Below are positions 1 through 12,299 of a DNA stretch of 64,000 nt, piece after piece (position 1 is the first letter of the stretch; each line of letters begins with the position of its first letter). Source of the DNA: Xenopus tropicalis (lineage: Eukaryota; Chordata; Amphibia; Anura; Pipidae); contig NC_030677.2 in NCBI RefSeq assembly GCF_000004195.4, forward strand, positions 113,237,036-113,301,035. The letters run 5' to 3'. The notes beneath the pieces were generated by a model, which was given only the letters and a program-made list of their open reading frames with translations, did not search any database and was not told the origin of the DNA. Both the position numbers and the translations under genes were made by a program.

Positions 1-2088
1 ACAGAGATCAAAAACCTATATCAAAGTATGAATATTTCTAGCTAATAGGGCCAGTGACATCTGGGTTACTGATTATGGAATTTAGGGGCATGAACTCCAA
101 GCATAGCAATGCCCCCTGGTGGTGGTTCTGAGGAATAAAAAGATCAACAGTAGTAAGACACAGTGTACCCTAGTTAAAGGCAAAGTAGATAGGCCAAATA
201 GCTGCCAACATTTGAGTGAATTACCCCTTTCCCCTGAGTGACAACTATCACTCAGTGAGAACCCTTTATATATCTTTCAACATAGTTGGTATGGTTAAAG
301 TTACACATTGTACATATGCACAACACTGTCCATGAAATCCAACCCTGTGGGAGATCATACAAGGGATCACAACCTACAATAACCTAATATTATTGCCTCT
401 TTAAATCTAAAAATTAGCATAACATGAGAAAAAGTAGCAGACAAAACTAGATGTACAGAAACAAAATGTGCCAAGAAAACTAATGTATCTCTTGGGGGAA
501 GTAACTCTAACTATGGCAACATATCATTCAGTATAATAAAGTATTCTTATAACTTTATGGCCATTATTTTCATTAAAAGCCCAATTAAATGGTAGCTACT
601 TCTAGGGACAGATGCATGATCAATATTTACCTAACAAATGTTGCATTCAGTTTAAATAATGACATAGCTCATTCACACAAAAACAAAGATTCTCTGACTA
701 AATACTGCACCCATCAGAGTGTGTGTGTGTATATATACTGTATATATAAATATATATACTGCACAACACTGGGGAGGGACGCATGTATTAAAGCATAAGT
801 GGCTGGATATTTTAAATATCTGTGGGTTTTATTTCAAATAATTGAGATGAACAGATCTGGAGGCAGGGGACCCCCCTTGTAGGTGCAGTTGGCAAGTCCC
901 TGTTATTTGTATTAGCCCTTCCCCAGGCTATAGTTAGCCAGCTGCACACACTCCCAGACTTACTTTCTTGTTGAGCTTGCAGTTTGCCGAATCCCTGGAG
1001 CTCCTGAGACTCGCTTTGGCCAGCACTAGGAGGAATGCTGGCAGGAATATATTCCAAATGATTACCATCATAGCTCAGAGGCTAATGAAATGCCCAAAAT
1101 CAGTTTTAAAAAAAAGTGGAGCGCTACTGCCAGGTCTGCTCTGCTGCGAGCTATGTATTATTACATATAAAAGCTTAAAAAAAATAAAATGATAGTAAAA
1201 AGCAAATCTTTGTAGTCCAGGATGTCAGTGTGGACCTGGGCTGATGCTGTTGCTCCCGATAACCTTTGCGGCCAAGAGTATGAGCAGAGGAAGGTGAGTG
1301 GCCCGAGGTGCCATGCTGGTGGGATGCTGGGCTCTGGGGTAGCGCCTAGCACGTCACTTTGGCATCTTCCGCTGGTATCTGCCGGAGTGTGATGAATTAA
1401 AGAACCACATCCACATGCCCTGAGTAAAACTGAAAGTTGTGGGAGGAGTCCGGGAACTTGTATTCCTCCCTTCTGTGGCATTTGCCTTTCTCTAAATTCC
1501 GTGTCCCCTCCTCTGTCCCATACCCCTCCTCCCACTGCCTCTGGGTCCGTGCAAATTGCTCCATGGAAGTGCACACAGGCTGCGAGCATCAGTCCCTCTT
1601 ATACTGGCTGATCAAGTTGTGCAGCCTGATGTTGGCTCATACTGGATACTTCTCCAAAGGGTATCGTAGCTAAATGGGCCTGAGGTACATGCCAGTTACC
1701 TTAGGTTGCAAGAAATTCCTTTCTAATACAAGTGAGATGGCTCCATGTTCTGTCTCAGTCAAAGCATTCCAAATTTAGAATTGGTTCAACAATTATTTTA
1801 TACTTTAATTATATAGCCTAGACATTTTACACAATGCTATGCACAGATTGTTCACATCAGTCACTGCATCTCTGCCACTTAGGCTACTGGCACACTAGAG
1901 GGTTTTCTGTCACTTTTTTCCCTGGGGAAATTCCCTGTACCTGGTTTTTATTTATTTTAATGGCACATGTAGTAATTATATGCCAGTGGAAAACACCTTG
2001 GCTATGACCACTCCCTGCTGCTCCCATTAACTTTAATAAGAATTACTCCAAAGTGCAGGTGTGCTCTGTGGCCTGAAGTATGAAGTAA
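1..2088. other. No supported gene
   Basis: AT-rich intergenic-type sequence; a GT/TA microsatellite at 719-765. ORFs here are short, overlap on both strands and show no conserved motif. Confidence 0.6.
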
Positions 2089-2414
2089 GGCTAATGCCAG
2101 ATGTGGCGTTTTTACGCTGCGTATTTTCTAATTCTCTCGGCGGCTGAAAAACGCACGATATCATCATCCATAGAAATAACTTAGTCTTGATGGAAAACAC
2201 ACTATCAGTAAATACGCTAGAAAACACGTTACCACGGACTTTTCATGCGTTTGCTGAAATACGCTGTTATTTTGCACTATTAGCACCATGGGAAACGGGA
2301 TTTGCAACGTCACCAGTACTAGGCTGAAAAACGCCATAGTCAGGGGCTGTGTGGGTTGTGCGGCGTTTTTAGGCGGAGAAAATACGCAGCGTAAAAACAC
2401 GTCTGGCATTAGCC
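2089..2414. mobile_element. Harbinger-like MITE, 326 bp
   Basis: The ends GGCTAATGCCAGA and TCTGGCATTAGCC are inverse over about 40 bp (with TTTTTACGCTGCGTATTTTCT inside), flanked by TAA on both sides. A 3-bp TAA/TTA duplication is typical of PIF/Harbinger elements. No ORF of transposase type is present. Confidence 0.8.
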
Positions 2415-3768
2415 TAAATGAGGTAGGTTCTCCAGTGGTTAAAAAATACACAAGAAGAATACTCCACTTGGGATATTTGTCTTAAATAGTAAGATCCTTT
2501 TCACATTCACATAGCACACCATGTGAATGGGAGGAAACAGGAACACCCAAAAGAAACATGGACACCATACAGACTCCTTTTATATTAGTGCCCAATCAGA
2601 TCTTTGTAGTGTAGTGGGTACAAGCACCATAGGAAAGAATGGGCTCCTTTGCATTGAAACACATAAACAAGCCACTGCACAAGCAAATTTTTGTGTGTCC
2701 TTATGGGCCCAAATAGCTGAAATAAAGGCACTGGCTTGGAGGCCACGGTAAACACTTGTATGCTAACCTGAATAGATGTCTTGGACATCAGAGATTAACT
2801 GTAGTAAGGGTTAAGGATAATTATGACCAAGATTTTCAACAAAAATTGTGAGAAAAGACATGATATCCAGAACCTTACATTTAAGATGAAAATAAACACT
2901 TGGAAATAAATTAAATCTCGAATTACTTCATGATCTGCTTTTGTAGTAAGTGGTTTTAAGATCTGTGTTATGTACATGATATAAATACAATAAATTCATT
3001 TAAGTTATAGCTAAGTTAAATCATTCAATGATTAACAAACATCTAAAACTTTACATCTTTTTGTATATAACCTTGGGAGGGAAAGGCATCATTGCTACTC
3101 ATTGTTTAGGAGTGCTGAGTACATCATTTGTTGCAAACCATAACTGCTGCTATATACATATGATAATAAGACTTAATAATAAGTCATTTAATGCTACACC
3201 TCATACAAAATGTTTATTTTTTTGGATGTACTGAGTAAATGGGGTTTAGGATGCTGCAAAACTGAGTCAAATTGATAGACTTGACCTGAGTCATTTCACA
3301 AGAAAAGTAACACAGTTGAGAATAACATTTATTTACAATAAGATATAAACATTATTTTTTTAAAGTGCTGATATATGTTTATTCCAAACATTTGAGCATC
3401 TGTGCGTCCACCAATATTTAGTAAAAACTGCACCATCTTTCACTGCGCGGACTACCAATGCATGTGCATATCAGTATATGTACAATTTGGCCACACAGTT
3501 GGATGGGCAAAATGCAATTGTAGCTATTTCAACTCATGATCACACTTGATTGGTTAAATCACTTGGTAGGGGTCCTCACACATAGACCGATGATCTTACA
3601 GGGTAACTGTGGTGTTATGTTACTTATCAGCCCCTGGGCCAAATGGTCAGATATTGCCCCATGTGGTCATCCACACAGATCTTCAAAAACAATGTCACAC
3701 GAAGTAATTTTTTATTACTTTAACTTTGTAAAAGAGAATAAAACTGTAAGTAATAGATAAAAATCTTA
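2415..3768. other. No supported gene
   Basis: Unique-looking AT-rich DNA; nothing recognised. Confidence 0.55.
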
Positions 3769-4300
3769 TAGGACATGTCAACCCAAAAAGTATTTTTTTG
3801 CCCAATTCTAAGCAACTTTGCAATATACATCCATTACAAAATTTGTAATGGTTTCCACGTTATTTGAATATATTATTGTTATTTAAAACAGCGTTTTCTG
3901 TCCTTTTCTATTCTCTGCCCTGGTGGCTCTGACTTTTGAAACAATAGAACACAAGTCAGCAGATTAACAGACCTGTCTTGCTGGAAGATACTGACCTTTG
4001 CAACATTGCTTAAATCATCATAACCAGGCTAACAGCAGTTATATTTACAAATAACTTTTAGCAGAAAAAATTGTAATACATTTATATTCAAAAGTTGCTT
4101 AGAATTATGGTTACAGTTTTTAACATTACATAAATGCTCCAGTGTGTTTTCCAGTCTTTTCCAAATTACATTTTGTAATTTGTGTGAAAAAGGGATAATA
4201 TAAGTAATAGAAAACTGCACAGAAGTGCAGAACCAACTAATATATTCTGAACCGAAACTTCTTCTAATATAATTTTTGATATTCAGAGAACCCAATAACC
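3769..4300. mobile_element. Degraded T2-like MITE
   Basis: Starts near AGGACATGTCAACCC and contains AATTCTAAGCAACTTTGCAATATACATCC and its partial inverse AAGTTGCTTAGAATTATGG, motifs shared with the T2-type pieces at 9.95 kb and 14.25 kb. The ends are not clean. Confidence 0.4.
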
Positions 4301-4610
4301 TGGGGTTAGCATTTTTTTCAAAGAGCTAAATTTTCAGAGCACCGGAAATGGGGTGCTGCTGATGTTCTATGTGCCTAATTTAATCTGCTGATCCCCTATG
4401 ACTATATATTATGTCCCTTATGGAAAATTAATTATGGAAAAATAATTATCCCCAGCCACTCCATTTTCTCCCATTGCCAAGCCTGTCGCATTCTACCTTA
4501 ATGCAGCAACTGCTATATGCTAGCCAATCAGTATAGGTATATATATAAATATATTTATTTGCCTCTTGTGTTGTACAAGCCTTTATCATGCAAATAAAAG
4601 CAGGCAGCTA

Positions 4611-6224
4611 CAGTGGAGGAAATAATTATTTGACCCCTCACTGATTTTGTAAGTTTGTCCAATGACAAAGAAATGAAAAGTCTCAGAACAGTATCATTTC
4701 AATGGTAGGTTTATTTTAACAGTGGCAGATAGCACATCAAAAGGAAAATCGAAAAAATAACTTTAAATAAAAGATAGCAACTGATTTGCATTTCATTGAG
4801 TGAAATAAGTTTTTGAACCCCTACCAACCATTAAGAGTTCTGGCTCCCACAGAGTGGTTAGACACTTCTACTCAATTAGTCAACCTCATTAAGGACACCT
4901 GTCTTAACTAGTCACCTGTATAAAAGACACCTGTCCACAGAATCAATCAATCAAGCAGACTCCAAACTCTCCAACATGGGAAAGACCAAAGAGCTGTCCA
5001 AGGATGTCAGAGACAAAATTGTAGACCTGCACAAGGCTGGAATGGGCTACAAAACCATTAGCAAGAAGCTGGGAGAGAAGGTGACAACTGTTGGTGCGAT
5101 TGTTCGAAAATGGAAGGAGCACAAAATGACCATCAATCGACCTCGCTCTGGGGCTCCACGCAAGATCTCACCTCGTGGGGTGTCAATGATTCTGAGAAAG
5201 GTGAAAAAGCATCCTAGAACTACACGGGAGGAGTTAGTTAATGACCTCAAATTAGCAGGGACCACAGTCACCAAGAAAACCATTGGAAACACATTACACC
5301 GCAATGGATTAAAATCCTGCAGGGCTCGCAAGGTCCCCCTGCTCAAGAAGGCACATGTGCAGGCCCGTCTGAAGTTTGCCAATGAACACCTGAATGATTC
5401 TGTGAGTGACTGGGAGAAGGTGCTGTGGTCTGATGAGACCAAAATAGAGCTCTTTGGCATTAACTCAACTCGAGGTGTTTGGAGGAAGAAAAATGCTGCC
5501 TATGACCCCCAAAACACCGTCCCCACCATCAAGCATGGGGGTGGAAACATTTTGCTTTGGGGGTGTTTTTCTGCTAAGGGCACAGGACAACTTATTCGCA
5601 TTAACGGGAAAATGGACGGAGCCATGTATCGTGAAATCCTGAACGACAACCTCCTTCCCTCTGCCAGGAAACTGAAAATGGGTCGTGGATGGGTGTTCCA
5701 GCACGACAATGACCCAAAACATACAGCAAAGGCAACAAAGGAGTGGCTCAAGAAGAAGCACATTAAGGTCATGGAGTGGCCTAGTCCGTCTCCGGACCTT
5801 AATCCAATAGAAAACCTATGGAGGGAGCTCAAGCTCAGAGTTGCACAGAGACAGCCTCGAAACCTTAGGGATTTAGAGATGATCTGCAAAGAGGAGTGGA
5901 CCAACATTCCTCCTAAAATGTGCGCAAACTTGGTCATCAATTACAAGAAACGTTTGACCTCTGTGCTTGCAAACAAGGGTTTTTCCACTAAGTATTAAGT
6001 CTTTTTTTGTTAGAGGGTTCAAAAACTTATTTCACTCAATGAAATGCAAATCAGTTGCTATCTTTTATTTAAAGTTATTTTTTCGATTTTCCTTTTGATG
6101 TGCTATCTGCCACTGTTAAAATAAACCTACCATTGAAATGATACTGTTCTGAGACTTTTCATTTCTTTGTCATTGGACAAACTTACAAAATCAGTGAGGG
6201 GTCAAATAATTATTTCCTCCACTG
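4611..6224 (+). mobile_element. Intact Tc1/mariner transposon with 210-bp inverted repeats
   Basis: It starts CAGTGGAGGAAATAATTATT and ends with the inverse, flanked by TA on both sides (4609-4610 and 6225-6226), the Tc1/mariner target duplication. Ends 4611-4820 and 6015-6224 are exact reverse complements by eye over 210 bp, which implies very recent insertion. The 1614-bp element carries a full transposase ORF. Long repeats of this kind recall frog and fish Tc1 groups with IR/DR structure. Confidence 0.95.
4976..5998 (+). CDS. Tc1-family transposase, full length (340 aa)
   Basis: Complete 340-residue ORF. Residues 1-50 look like the first helix-turn-helix ([20 protein letters not shown]), followed by a GRPR-like hook ([11 protein letters not shown], 53-63) and a second DNA-binding unit. 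The catalytic triad is present: Asp153 in [13 protein letters not shown], Asp244 in [11 protein letters not shown] and Glu279 in [11 protein letters not shown], with 34 residues between the last two (DD34E). No frameshift or stop is seen. The length equals active Tc1 transposases. The enzyme would bind the terminal repeats, cut the element out and insert it at TA. No host promoter is evident; about 365 bp of 5' sequence separates the left end from the ATG. Confidence 0.95.
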   Translation: MGKTKELSKDVRDKIVDLHKAGMGYKTISKKLGEKVTTVGAIVRKWKEHKMTINRPRSGAPRKISPRGVSMILRKVKKHPRTTREELVNDLKLAGTTVTKKTIGNTLHRNGLKSCRARKVPLLKKAHVQARLKFANEHLNDSVSDWEKVLWSDETKIELFGINSTRGVWRKKNAAYDPQNTVPTIKHGGGNILLWGCFSAKGTGQLIRINGKMDGAMYREILNDNLLPSARKLKMGRGWVFQHDNDPKHTAKATKEWLKKKHIKVMEWPSPSPDLNPIENLWRELKLRVAQRQPRNLRDLEMICKEEWTNIPPKMCANLVINYKKRLTSVLANKGFSTKY

Positions 6225-7775
6225 TATATACTTAGCTCCTGCAATTGACATTACATTATTTTTAAAGTTCATATCTTCTTGAGGAAACCTTTATGCACCT
6301 CACAGTGTTGCCATCAGGTACCTTAAATGAATTTCACTTAAATGATTTTATCTTAATTTTTCATAATTTTAATATATTCCTCATATCAGAAGCGTATTCT
6401 GGTCCAGTGCTGCTATGGCACTGAACCAGTGAGTGTCCATTGAGGCATTTACAATTACGTCAATGGAAGTGATGTCACAGTGCAGCATGCCTGCACCCGA
6501 CGTCGCTTAAGCTTGCACGTTGCTGTGGGACCCCCCACCTCTGCTGGCAGATTTGACAGGCAGCAGGGGAAGGGGCTATTTTTGCGAAAAGTTTTATTTA
6601 CCATATAGGCATCTGAGGGCCACCCCCCCTAAAGTTGCCCCCATAGGTACAGGCCCTCGAGTGCCTGTATGGTAAATGCCACATTTTTTATTTTATTGTT
6701 TTATCAAAAAAACCAAACCAAAAAGTTTTTTTTTTAAATTGAGTTGTGCTGGTTATCTAGTGATACATAACATTTTGCTTTATTGATGAATTGGTATTTA
6801 TTTAAGTCGTATCAAATACGTCGCTCATATAAAAGCCTATTCTTCAATATTTAGCATTTTTGTTTTTATTCCACTTTGGAAGTGGACAATGTTTTTTATA
6901 TTTTGTCCAGAGCAACGTAGTTCTAATCACTGTAAGAATGATATTTAGTCATTTTTAGAGCATCTTCATGGATTTTTTCAGGATGGATTTTCTCCCTGTT
7001 TATATTGGGCAGGCAGGTCAGTGGAGTTAATTGGTTTCTGATGAAATTGGCCCTTGTGTGTGCATGCCTTTATTAGGGAACTTCAGATTGTGTTTGAAAA
7101 ACATGCAGAGAGCTGAAGACAGAAAGGATTTTGTCAAAAGGCTCAGAAGGGAAAATGGCCTGAAACTTATGCAACGCTATACAATGAAACACCAAAAAAC
7201 CCCACTTACCTGACCAAAAGAAATTCTTCCTTCTGAAACAACATTTTATTATGCTAAATCAGAGTGGAGCTTTATATAATGGCATGACTTTTTCTGTTTT
7301 TGCTGCGTTTTCATCCTTCCTTGGAGTAAAAATGTGACACCCTGGTGTTATGGACTCATAATTTCTACAGCTAAAATGAGTTCTACTGCCACTCAGTTTG
7401 AACATTTTTTAAATGTAGCTATTACCTCTCCTTCAAAGAGATTGTTATCTCATTATTTCCAGTCCCATGTTATATACAACTAAGATTAATACCAAAAACT
7501 GTTAATTGCAAATTAAAAAAAAATAAGTCATTCAAAACAACATACCAATATATTACATATATTTCAATATATGGCACATTTTCATGATTCTCATTCCCAT
7601 GTTATGTACAACTAAGATTAATACCAAAGATATGCAACTGTCTTTAAAGATCTCTACCCAAAAACTGTTTATTGCATAATGAAACAAATGTAATTTGAAG
7701 CAGCATAATAATATATTAAATACATTCTAATATACATACACATTTTCAGTGGTTTTAAAGTCAATCTAATTACAA
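6225..7775. other. No supported gene
   Basis: Intergenic sequence with a GC-rich patch at 6.5-6.66 kb. The block CATGTTATATACAACTAAGATTAATACCAAA at 7.47 kb recurs at 7.59 kb, a local duplication of about 120 bp. A 60-codon ORF at 7031-7213 matches no family I know. Confidence 0.5.
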
Positions 7776-7949
7776 TTAAAGGCATTTTAAACAAAGTAGA
7801 AGAAGTCAGTACCCTTGCTGTTACTTAGCTGCTACACTGATTTGTAAGTCAAAAACAGGAATGCAAAGAATATAAACAGCCAGATAGATGAATACTGCTT
7901 GTATTAGTAATTGCATTATGAAATAACCAAAAAGCCACTGGATATTTTT

Positions 7950-9913
7950 TTTTTTTTTGACTCAAAGTTTATTGAGTATTTGAGCAAAGTTACATCTTGC
8001 ACAGAAAGTAGTAAACATTTTTATATATATAACAGTAAAAAATTACAAAACATATCTTTAGTCATGTACATTTATGGAAGGTTTTAGTTCGCTTATTTTA
8101 ATATAATCTAGATAGTGTTACATTGTGTTGGGTTGGAGGCAAATATATCTTAGAATTGAGTAGGCTTTCATGTGTTTGATATCGTTGTGGATTGGCCATT
8201 ACGCCAGGGATCCCAAATTAAGGCTTGTTTGTTTTTGCATTCCGGTGTGGCATCTATCATTTTTTCCATTGTTTCTCTATAGTTGACTTGTTGGATTAGG
8301 TGTTGAAGGTTCGGGGTGGCCGGTTGTTTCCAGAGTTTTGCGATGAGAGAGAGTGCTGTATTGAAAATGTGAAATAAAAGTTTTTTGTTTGGAGCTGATA
8401 TGTCCGGTGGGTATAATTGTAGCAAAGCTATTTGAGGTTGTAGAGGTAGATTCCATCCCAATTTTTGTTTGATGAGGTAAAAAACCTCTATCCAGAAGGG
8501 CTTTACTGCTGGACATTGCCAGCACATGTGCAGAAGTGTTCCTTGTTGGCCGCATTGTCTCCAGCATAGGGTGGGATATTGTGGGTTGATTTGGCTTATT
8601 CTTTTAGGTGTCAGGTACCATCTGTGTGTTATTTTTGTGTGCACTTCTATATGATTTGTGCAGTTGGTTGCTCCTTTGTATGCTGCTAATATTTCCTGCC
8701 ATTGTTCCGTGGTGATATGAAGTTGCAGTTCGTTCTCCCATTTTTGCATGTATGGGAATTTGTGTCCTTCTGGTAGTTGCATTTGTTGCTTGTAACATTC
8801 TGATAGAGTAGCTTTTCCGTTCCATTCTTTATTGCATAAATGTTCCATCATTGATTTCTGTTTGCAGGTTTTGTATTCCTTAGAGGTGGTCTTGAGAAAA
8901 TGTAGCAGCTGTAGATAAGTGTATCTTTGGTTTTGTGATAGGTTGTATTTTTCCATTAAGTCCTCAAATTTTTGTAAAGTAGTTATAGAGTAAAGGTGGC
9001 GTATTGTGGTTATTCCTTTTGTAATCCATTCTTGGAGGTTTATGTTTGGTATCACGTATTTTAATGCTGCAAGTGGCATTGTTGTTGCCGGAAATGCGTT
9101 AAAATTATATTTGTTTGCCAGTTTGTCCCATATTTTTATTGAAAGTTTTGTTGTAGGCAGCAGGTTTGGCATAGCCGGCCTAAATTGTTTAGGGAGCCAA
9201 AAGAGTTGGATTAAGTTTCCATCTGGTGCAAGACTTGTTTCATGGTCCACCCATTTTTTATTTCCTGGAGGAGAATGCAGTCTTATTACAGTTTCTAACA
9301 GTGATGCCAAGTAATATGCCTTAACATTTGGGATCCCTAGGCCTCCAAGTTTTCTAGAGAATTGAGAGCAGGCAAAGGCTATTCTTGGAGGTTTGTGTTG
9401 CCATACATATTTGTTAACAGTACGTTGCAGAGCTTCTAGGTATTGGGTAGGAAGTGCTATATGAAGTGTTCTAAACAGATATAAAACCTTAGGAAGGATG
9501 TTCATTTTGATCGATATAATTCTGCCTAACCAAGATATGGGTGCCCCCTTCCATCTAGTACATTCAGTTTCTACCATTTTCAACAGTGGTTGATAGTTTA
9601 GTCTGTATATAGTCTCTGGGTCTTTGGGGAGTTTCACACCTAGATAGGTGATATATGATTCTTTCCACTCAAATTTAAAGTTTTCTCTAAGTTGCTGTAG
9701 GATGTTTTCTGGGATGTTTATGGGGAGTGCTTGTGTTTTAGTATCGTTGATTTTGTACCATGAAATTTGCTGGAATTCGTGTAGCGTACAAAGGAGATTG
9801 GGGAGAGTTATTGTTGGGTTGGTAAGTGTTAATATTATGTCATCTGCAAAAAGTCCAATCTTGTGTTGTTCTGAGAGGGTGTTTAGGCCTTTAATGTCGG
9901 GGTTGTTCCTTAT
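7950..9913 (-). mobile_element. 5'-truncated L1-clade LINE with target-site duplication
   Basis: Minus-strand insertion ending in AATAAA and an A tail (seen as T at 7947-7958). The 16-bp duplication GCCACTGGATATTTTT flanks it (7934-7949 and 9914-9929). It contains only the 3' third of ORF2, about 220 bp of 3' UTR and the poly(A), typical of target-primed reverse transcription that stopped early. It sits inside an older T2-like MITE. Confidence 0.92.
8168..9913 (-). pseudogene. L1 ORF2 3' portion (reverse transcriptase palm to C-terminus)
   Basis: One open frame of about 580 codons from the 5' truncation point to the stop at 8168. The catalytic box survives at the start (GLFADDIILT). Then come LNYQPLLKMVETECTRWKG, SWLGRIISIKMNILPK and KLGGLGIPNVKAYY, all typical of vertebrate L1 ORF2 thumb and connection regions, and the cysteine/histidine motif near the end (LHMCWQCPAVKPFW). 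The endonuclease and most fingers/palm are missing, so it is dead on arrival, yet it has no internal stop, which indicates youth. Confidence 0.9.
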
Positions 9914-10069
9914 GCCACTGGATATTTTTAATTAATTTATACAGTAAGGTTGCTTAGAATTACATTTTCTTTCATTATGTAAAAAACAGTTTTTGAATGA
10001 AGATCCCCTTTAACATTTATTGTTTTACCTGGCTTACAAAATAAATTACAGAAACATCACTTCAGCACC

Positions 10070-10142
10070 ACCAGCAATATTTATTTTAGGCTGCGGAATA
10101 TGTTGGCGCTTTATAAATAAATGTTAATAATAATGATAAATA
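10070..10142 (+). mobile_element. LINE/SINE 3' tail with (AAT)n
   Basis: TTGGCGCTTTATAAATAAATGTTAATAATAATGATAAAT is the 3' end also seen inverted at 57.4 kb and, with a different tail, at 38.1 kb. Only the last 70 bp are present. Confidence 0.55.
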
Positions 10143-10199
10143 GACAGCTTGCCACTATTTAAAAAAAAATCTTAAACTACTGAATTAGTGGGCTTAAAT

Positions 10200-10419
10200 C
10201 AGGAACTGAGTGGGTAGGCAGAAGAGGCAGCTGCCTAGGGTGCAACGATTGGAGGGCGCCAGGCAGGAGCCTCTCCTGCCTACCCCTTATGCGGTGGGGG
10301 CAATGACCCATCGCATCGCCCCCCCCCCAAACGTGCCAAAGCACACAGGGGGGGAAAGTGCAGGGGCGAGGTGGCCGACCAGTTTGCCTAGGGTGCTCAG
10401 TCGGCTTGGCCCGCTCCCG
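10200..10419. mobile_element. Small hAT-like non-autonomous element
   Basis: 220 bp, GC-rich, flanked by GGCTTAAAT on both sides (10191-10199 and 10419-10427). The interior (GCCTAGGGTGC twice, in the context AGAAGAGGCAGCTGCC) is shared with 14954-15194 and 15848-16150, so it belongs to a local multi-copy family. It starts CAGG; the right end is mutated from the expected CTG. Confidence 0.7.
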
Positions 10420-11721
10420 GCTTAAATTTTAATTCACTGGTAAATAGAGCTTAAACAAATTGCAGATATTTCAGGGTCAAGAATACTTTCTTAGCAGAGA
10501 ATTCATCAGCAAAATTTGCTGATGCCACAATGTGAATAGGTCATGAAAAAATAGTAAGGTGTTACAGGCAAGCAAAAAATAGCAGTTCATTAATTAAACA
10601 AAATACATGCATGAAAGAAACAAGCTTAACAAGTAATTAATTAAGCCAATGTAATCCAATTCTATATAAAATGACCTTTCGTTATCAAAATAAGATGTTT
10701 ATATAAGCTAAATTTAATTAACAAAACATTATTTTTCAGAATAAAAGTTCTATTCCAGCAAACTTAACCTTGGAAATGTGTGTAGGGAAAAAAGGATACA
10801 ACTAGTAGGAACAAATTTCACATTTACATGGTAAACAACACAGTGTTGTATGAATGGCTAAGTACTTCACCTTGTAAAACTGAGGTGATCCTAGTGTTTT
10901 TCAAATTTGTTAAAAGGAAGGAAATTGTTTAAGGTGTGTAAATCCATGTAACCAAATGATTTAATTAAGTTATTTCCTCTTTGCACTGACCTTTCTATTT
11001 TACTTGTGAATAGGTAATGATTGCCTTATAATGAACTTGTTAAAGATGTGTTAAAAGAGTCTTTTATTTACACTAAACTAAACTGATCACCTATTAGCAC
11101 ACATACTTGTTGCTGGTTGGTTTCATGCCCAGCTGAGCAGATATTTAGAGGTGTTATTGACTACAGCAGTCTCAGCTGTGTATTCTTTATGTGGTTGCCT
11201 GCTGAAAATAAATACTGGGGCACCAAGGCATACAGCTTTAATTAGAGATTGTTAGGCTTTGTTGGCATTCATAAGGTTTCAGTTATAATCATGACACTTG
11301 CTTGTTTTGAAAGGAAAGCTTAGTTGCAAATTGGCCTTCAGGGGTCTACTAATCGAAGGTCAATAGCAAGTTTTTGTTAAAAATATCCAAGTGGTAGTTT
11401 TTTTCTGTTTTGGCTATTATTGTTTAGCTTTGTCATAAATGCAAGAACAACATGTTTACTGATGTTACATGATGTTAGATTCTTATTTATTTTACTTGTT
11501 ATGCTCATATAACTTAATAAAACAACTTGCACCAAACTGGGTATGATTTTAAAAAAGCAATATGCGGGTCACGAAAAACCCGCGCCCAACCCTTACCCGG
11601 ACGTGACCCTAACCCACAAAATTTTAACCCTAACCTGTGTTACCGAAAGGTAAACCTTAAAATCCATGCCCATTAATATTAATGAACACATATCTATTAT
11701 GGCATTTAATAAGATATACTA
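10420..11721. other. No supported gene
   Basis: AT-rich unique-looking DNA; no exon with splice signals and coding motifs recognised. Confidence 0.55.
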
Positions 11722-12171
11722 AGGGGCTGATTTACTAAGACACGATTTCGAATCCGAATTGGAAAAATTCCGATGGAAACGAACATTTTGCGACTTTTTC
11801 GTATTTTTTGCGATTTTTTCGGCGTCTTTACGATTTTTGCGTAAAAACGCGAGTTTTTCGTAGCCATTACGAAAGTTGCGCAAAGTTGCGATTTTTTCGT
11901 AGCGTTAACACTTGCGCGCAAAGTCGCGCCTTTTTCGTAGCGTTAAAACTTAAAAGGCGCGACGTTTCGCGCACGTTTTAACGCTACGAAAAAATCGCCA
12001 CTTTGCGCAACTTTCGTAATGGCTACGAAAAACTCGCGTTTTTACGCAAAAATCGCAAAGACGCCGAAAAAATCGCAAAAAAAAAGAAAAAATCGCAAAA
12101 TTACCGATCATTACGAAAAAAACTCAATCGGACGCATTCGGCCCGTTCGTGGGTTAGTAAATGTGCCCCTA
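11722..12171. mobile_element. Long inverted-repeat MITE (AGGGGCTGATTTACTAA family), copy 1
   Basis: Ends AGGGGCTGATTTACTAA and TTAGTAAATGTGCCCCT, with arms of about 200 bp rich in CG-containing AAATCGC and TACGAAAAA motifs. The arms pair almost throughout, with the centre near 11.95 kb (AGCGTTAAAACTT). A second copy is at 28823-29226 and a third, carrying a minisatellite, near 46.4 kb. Confidence 0.85.
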
Positions 12172-12299
12172 AATCTGTAGTATCTTTAGATTTCTGTTTT
12201 GTTTACCAGACCTGTCTCTAAACTGTAGTAAAAAAGTAGTGCTCACTTCTATATTTAAAACCATTAGGCGTGGGTACAATGAGGCTGTGACCACAAAAT

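Larger units (their letters stand above)
7776..10013. mobile_element. T2/Kolobok-like MITE split by the L1
   Basis: The left part begins TTAAAGG (7776) and the right part ends CCCCTTTAA (10013). Sequences on either side of the L1 (AATAACCAAAAAGCCACTGG and ATTAATTTATACAGTAAGGT) read together as a common frog MITE once one copy of the 16-bp duplication is removed. The termini are moderately supported; the nesting is clear. Confidence 0.55.

Noticed and set aside
5047..5940. ORFs of 98-146 codons on the minus strand
   Set aside because: Antisense shadows of the Tc1 transposase gene.
9006..9314. 102-codon plus-strand ORF
   Set aside because: Antisense to the L1 ORF2 remnant.
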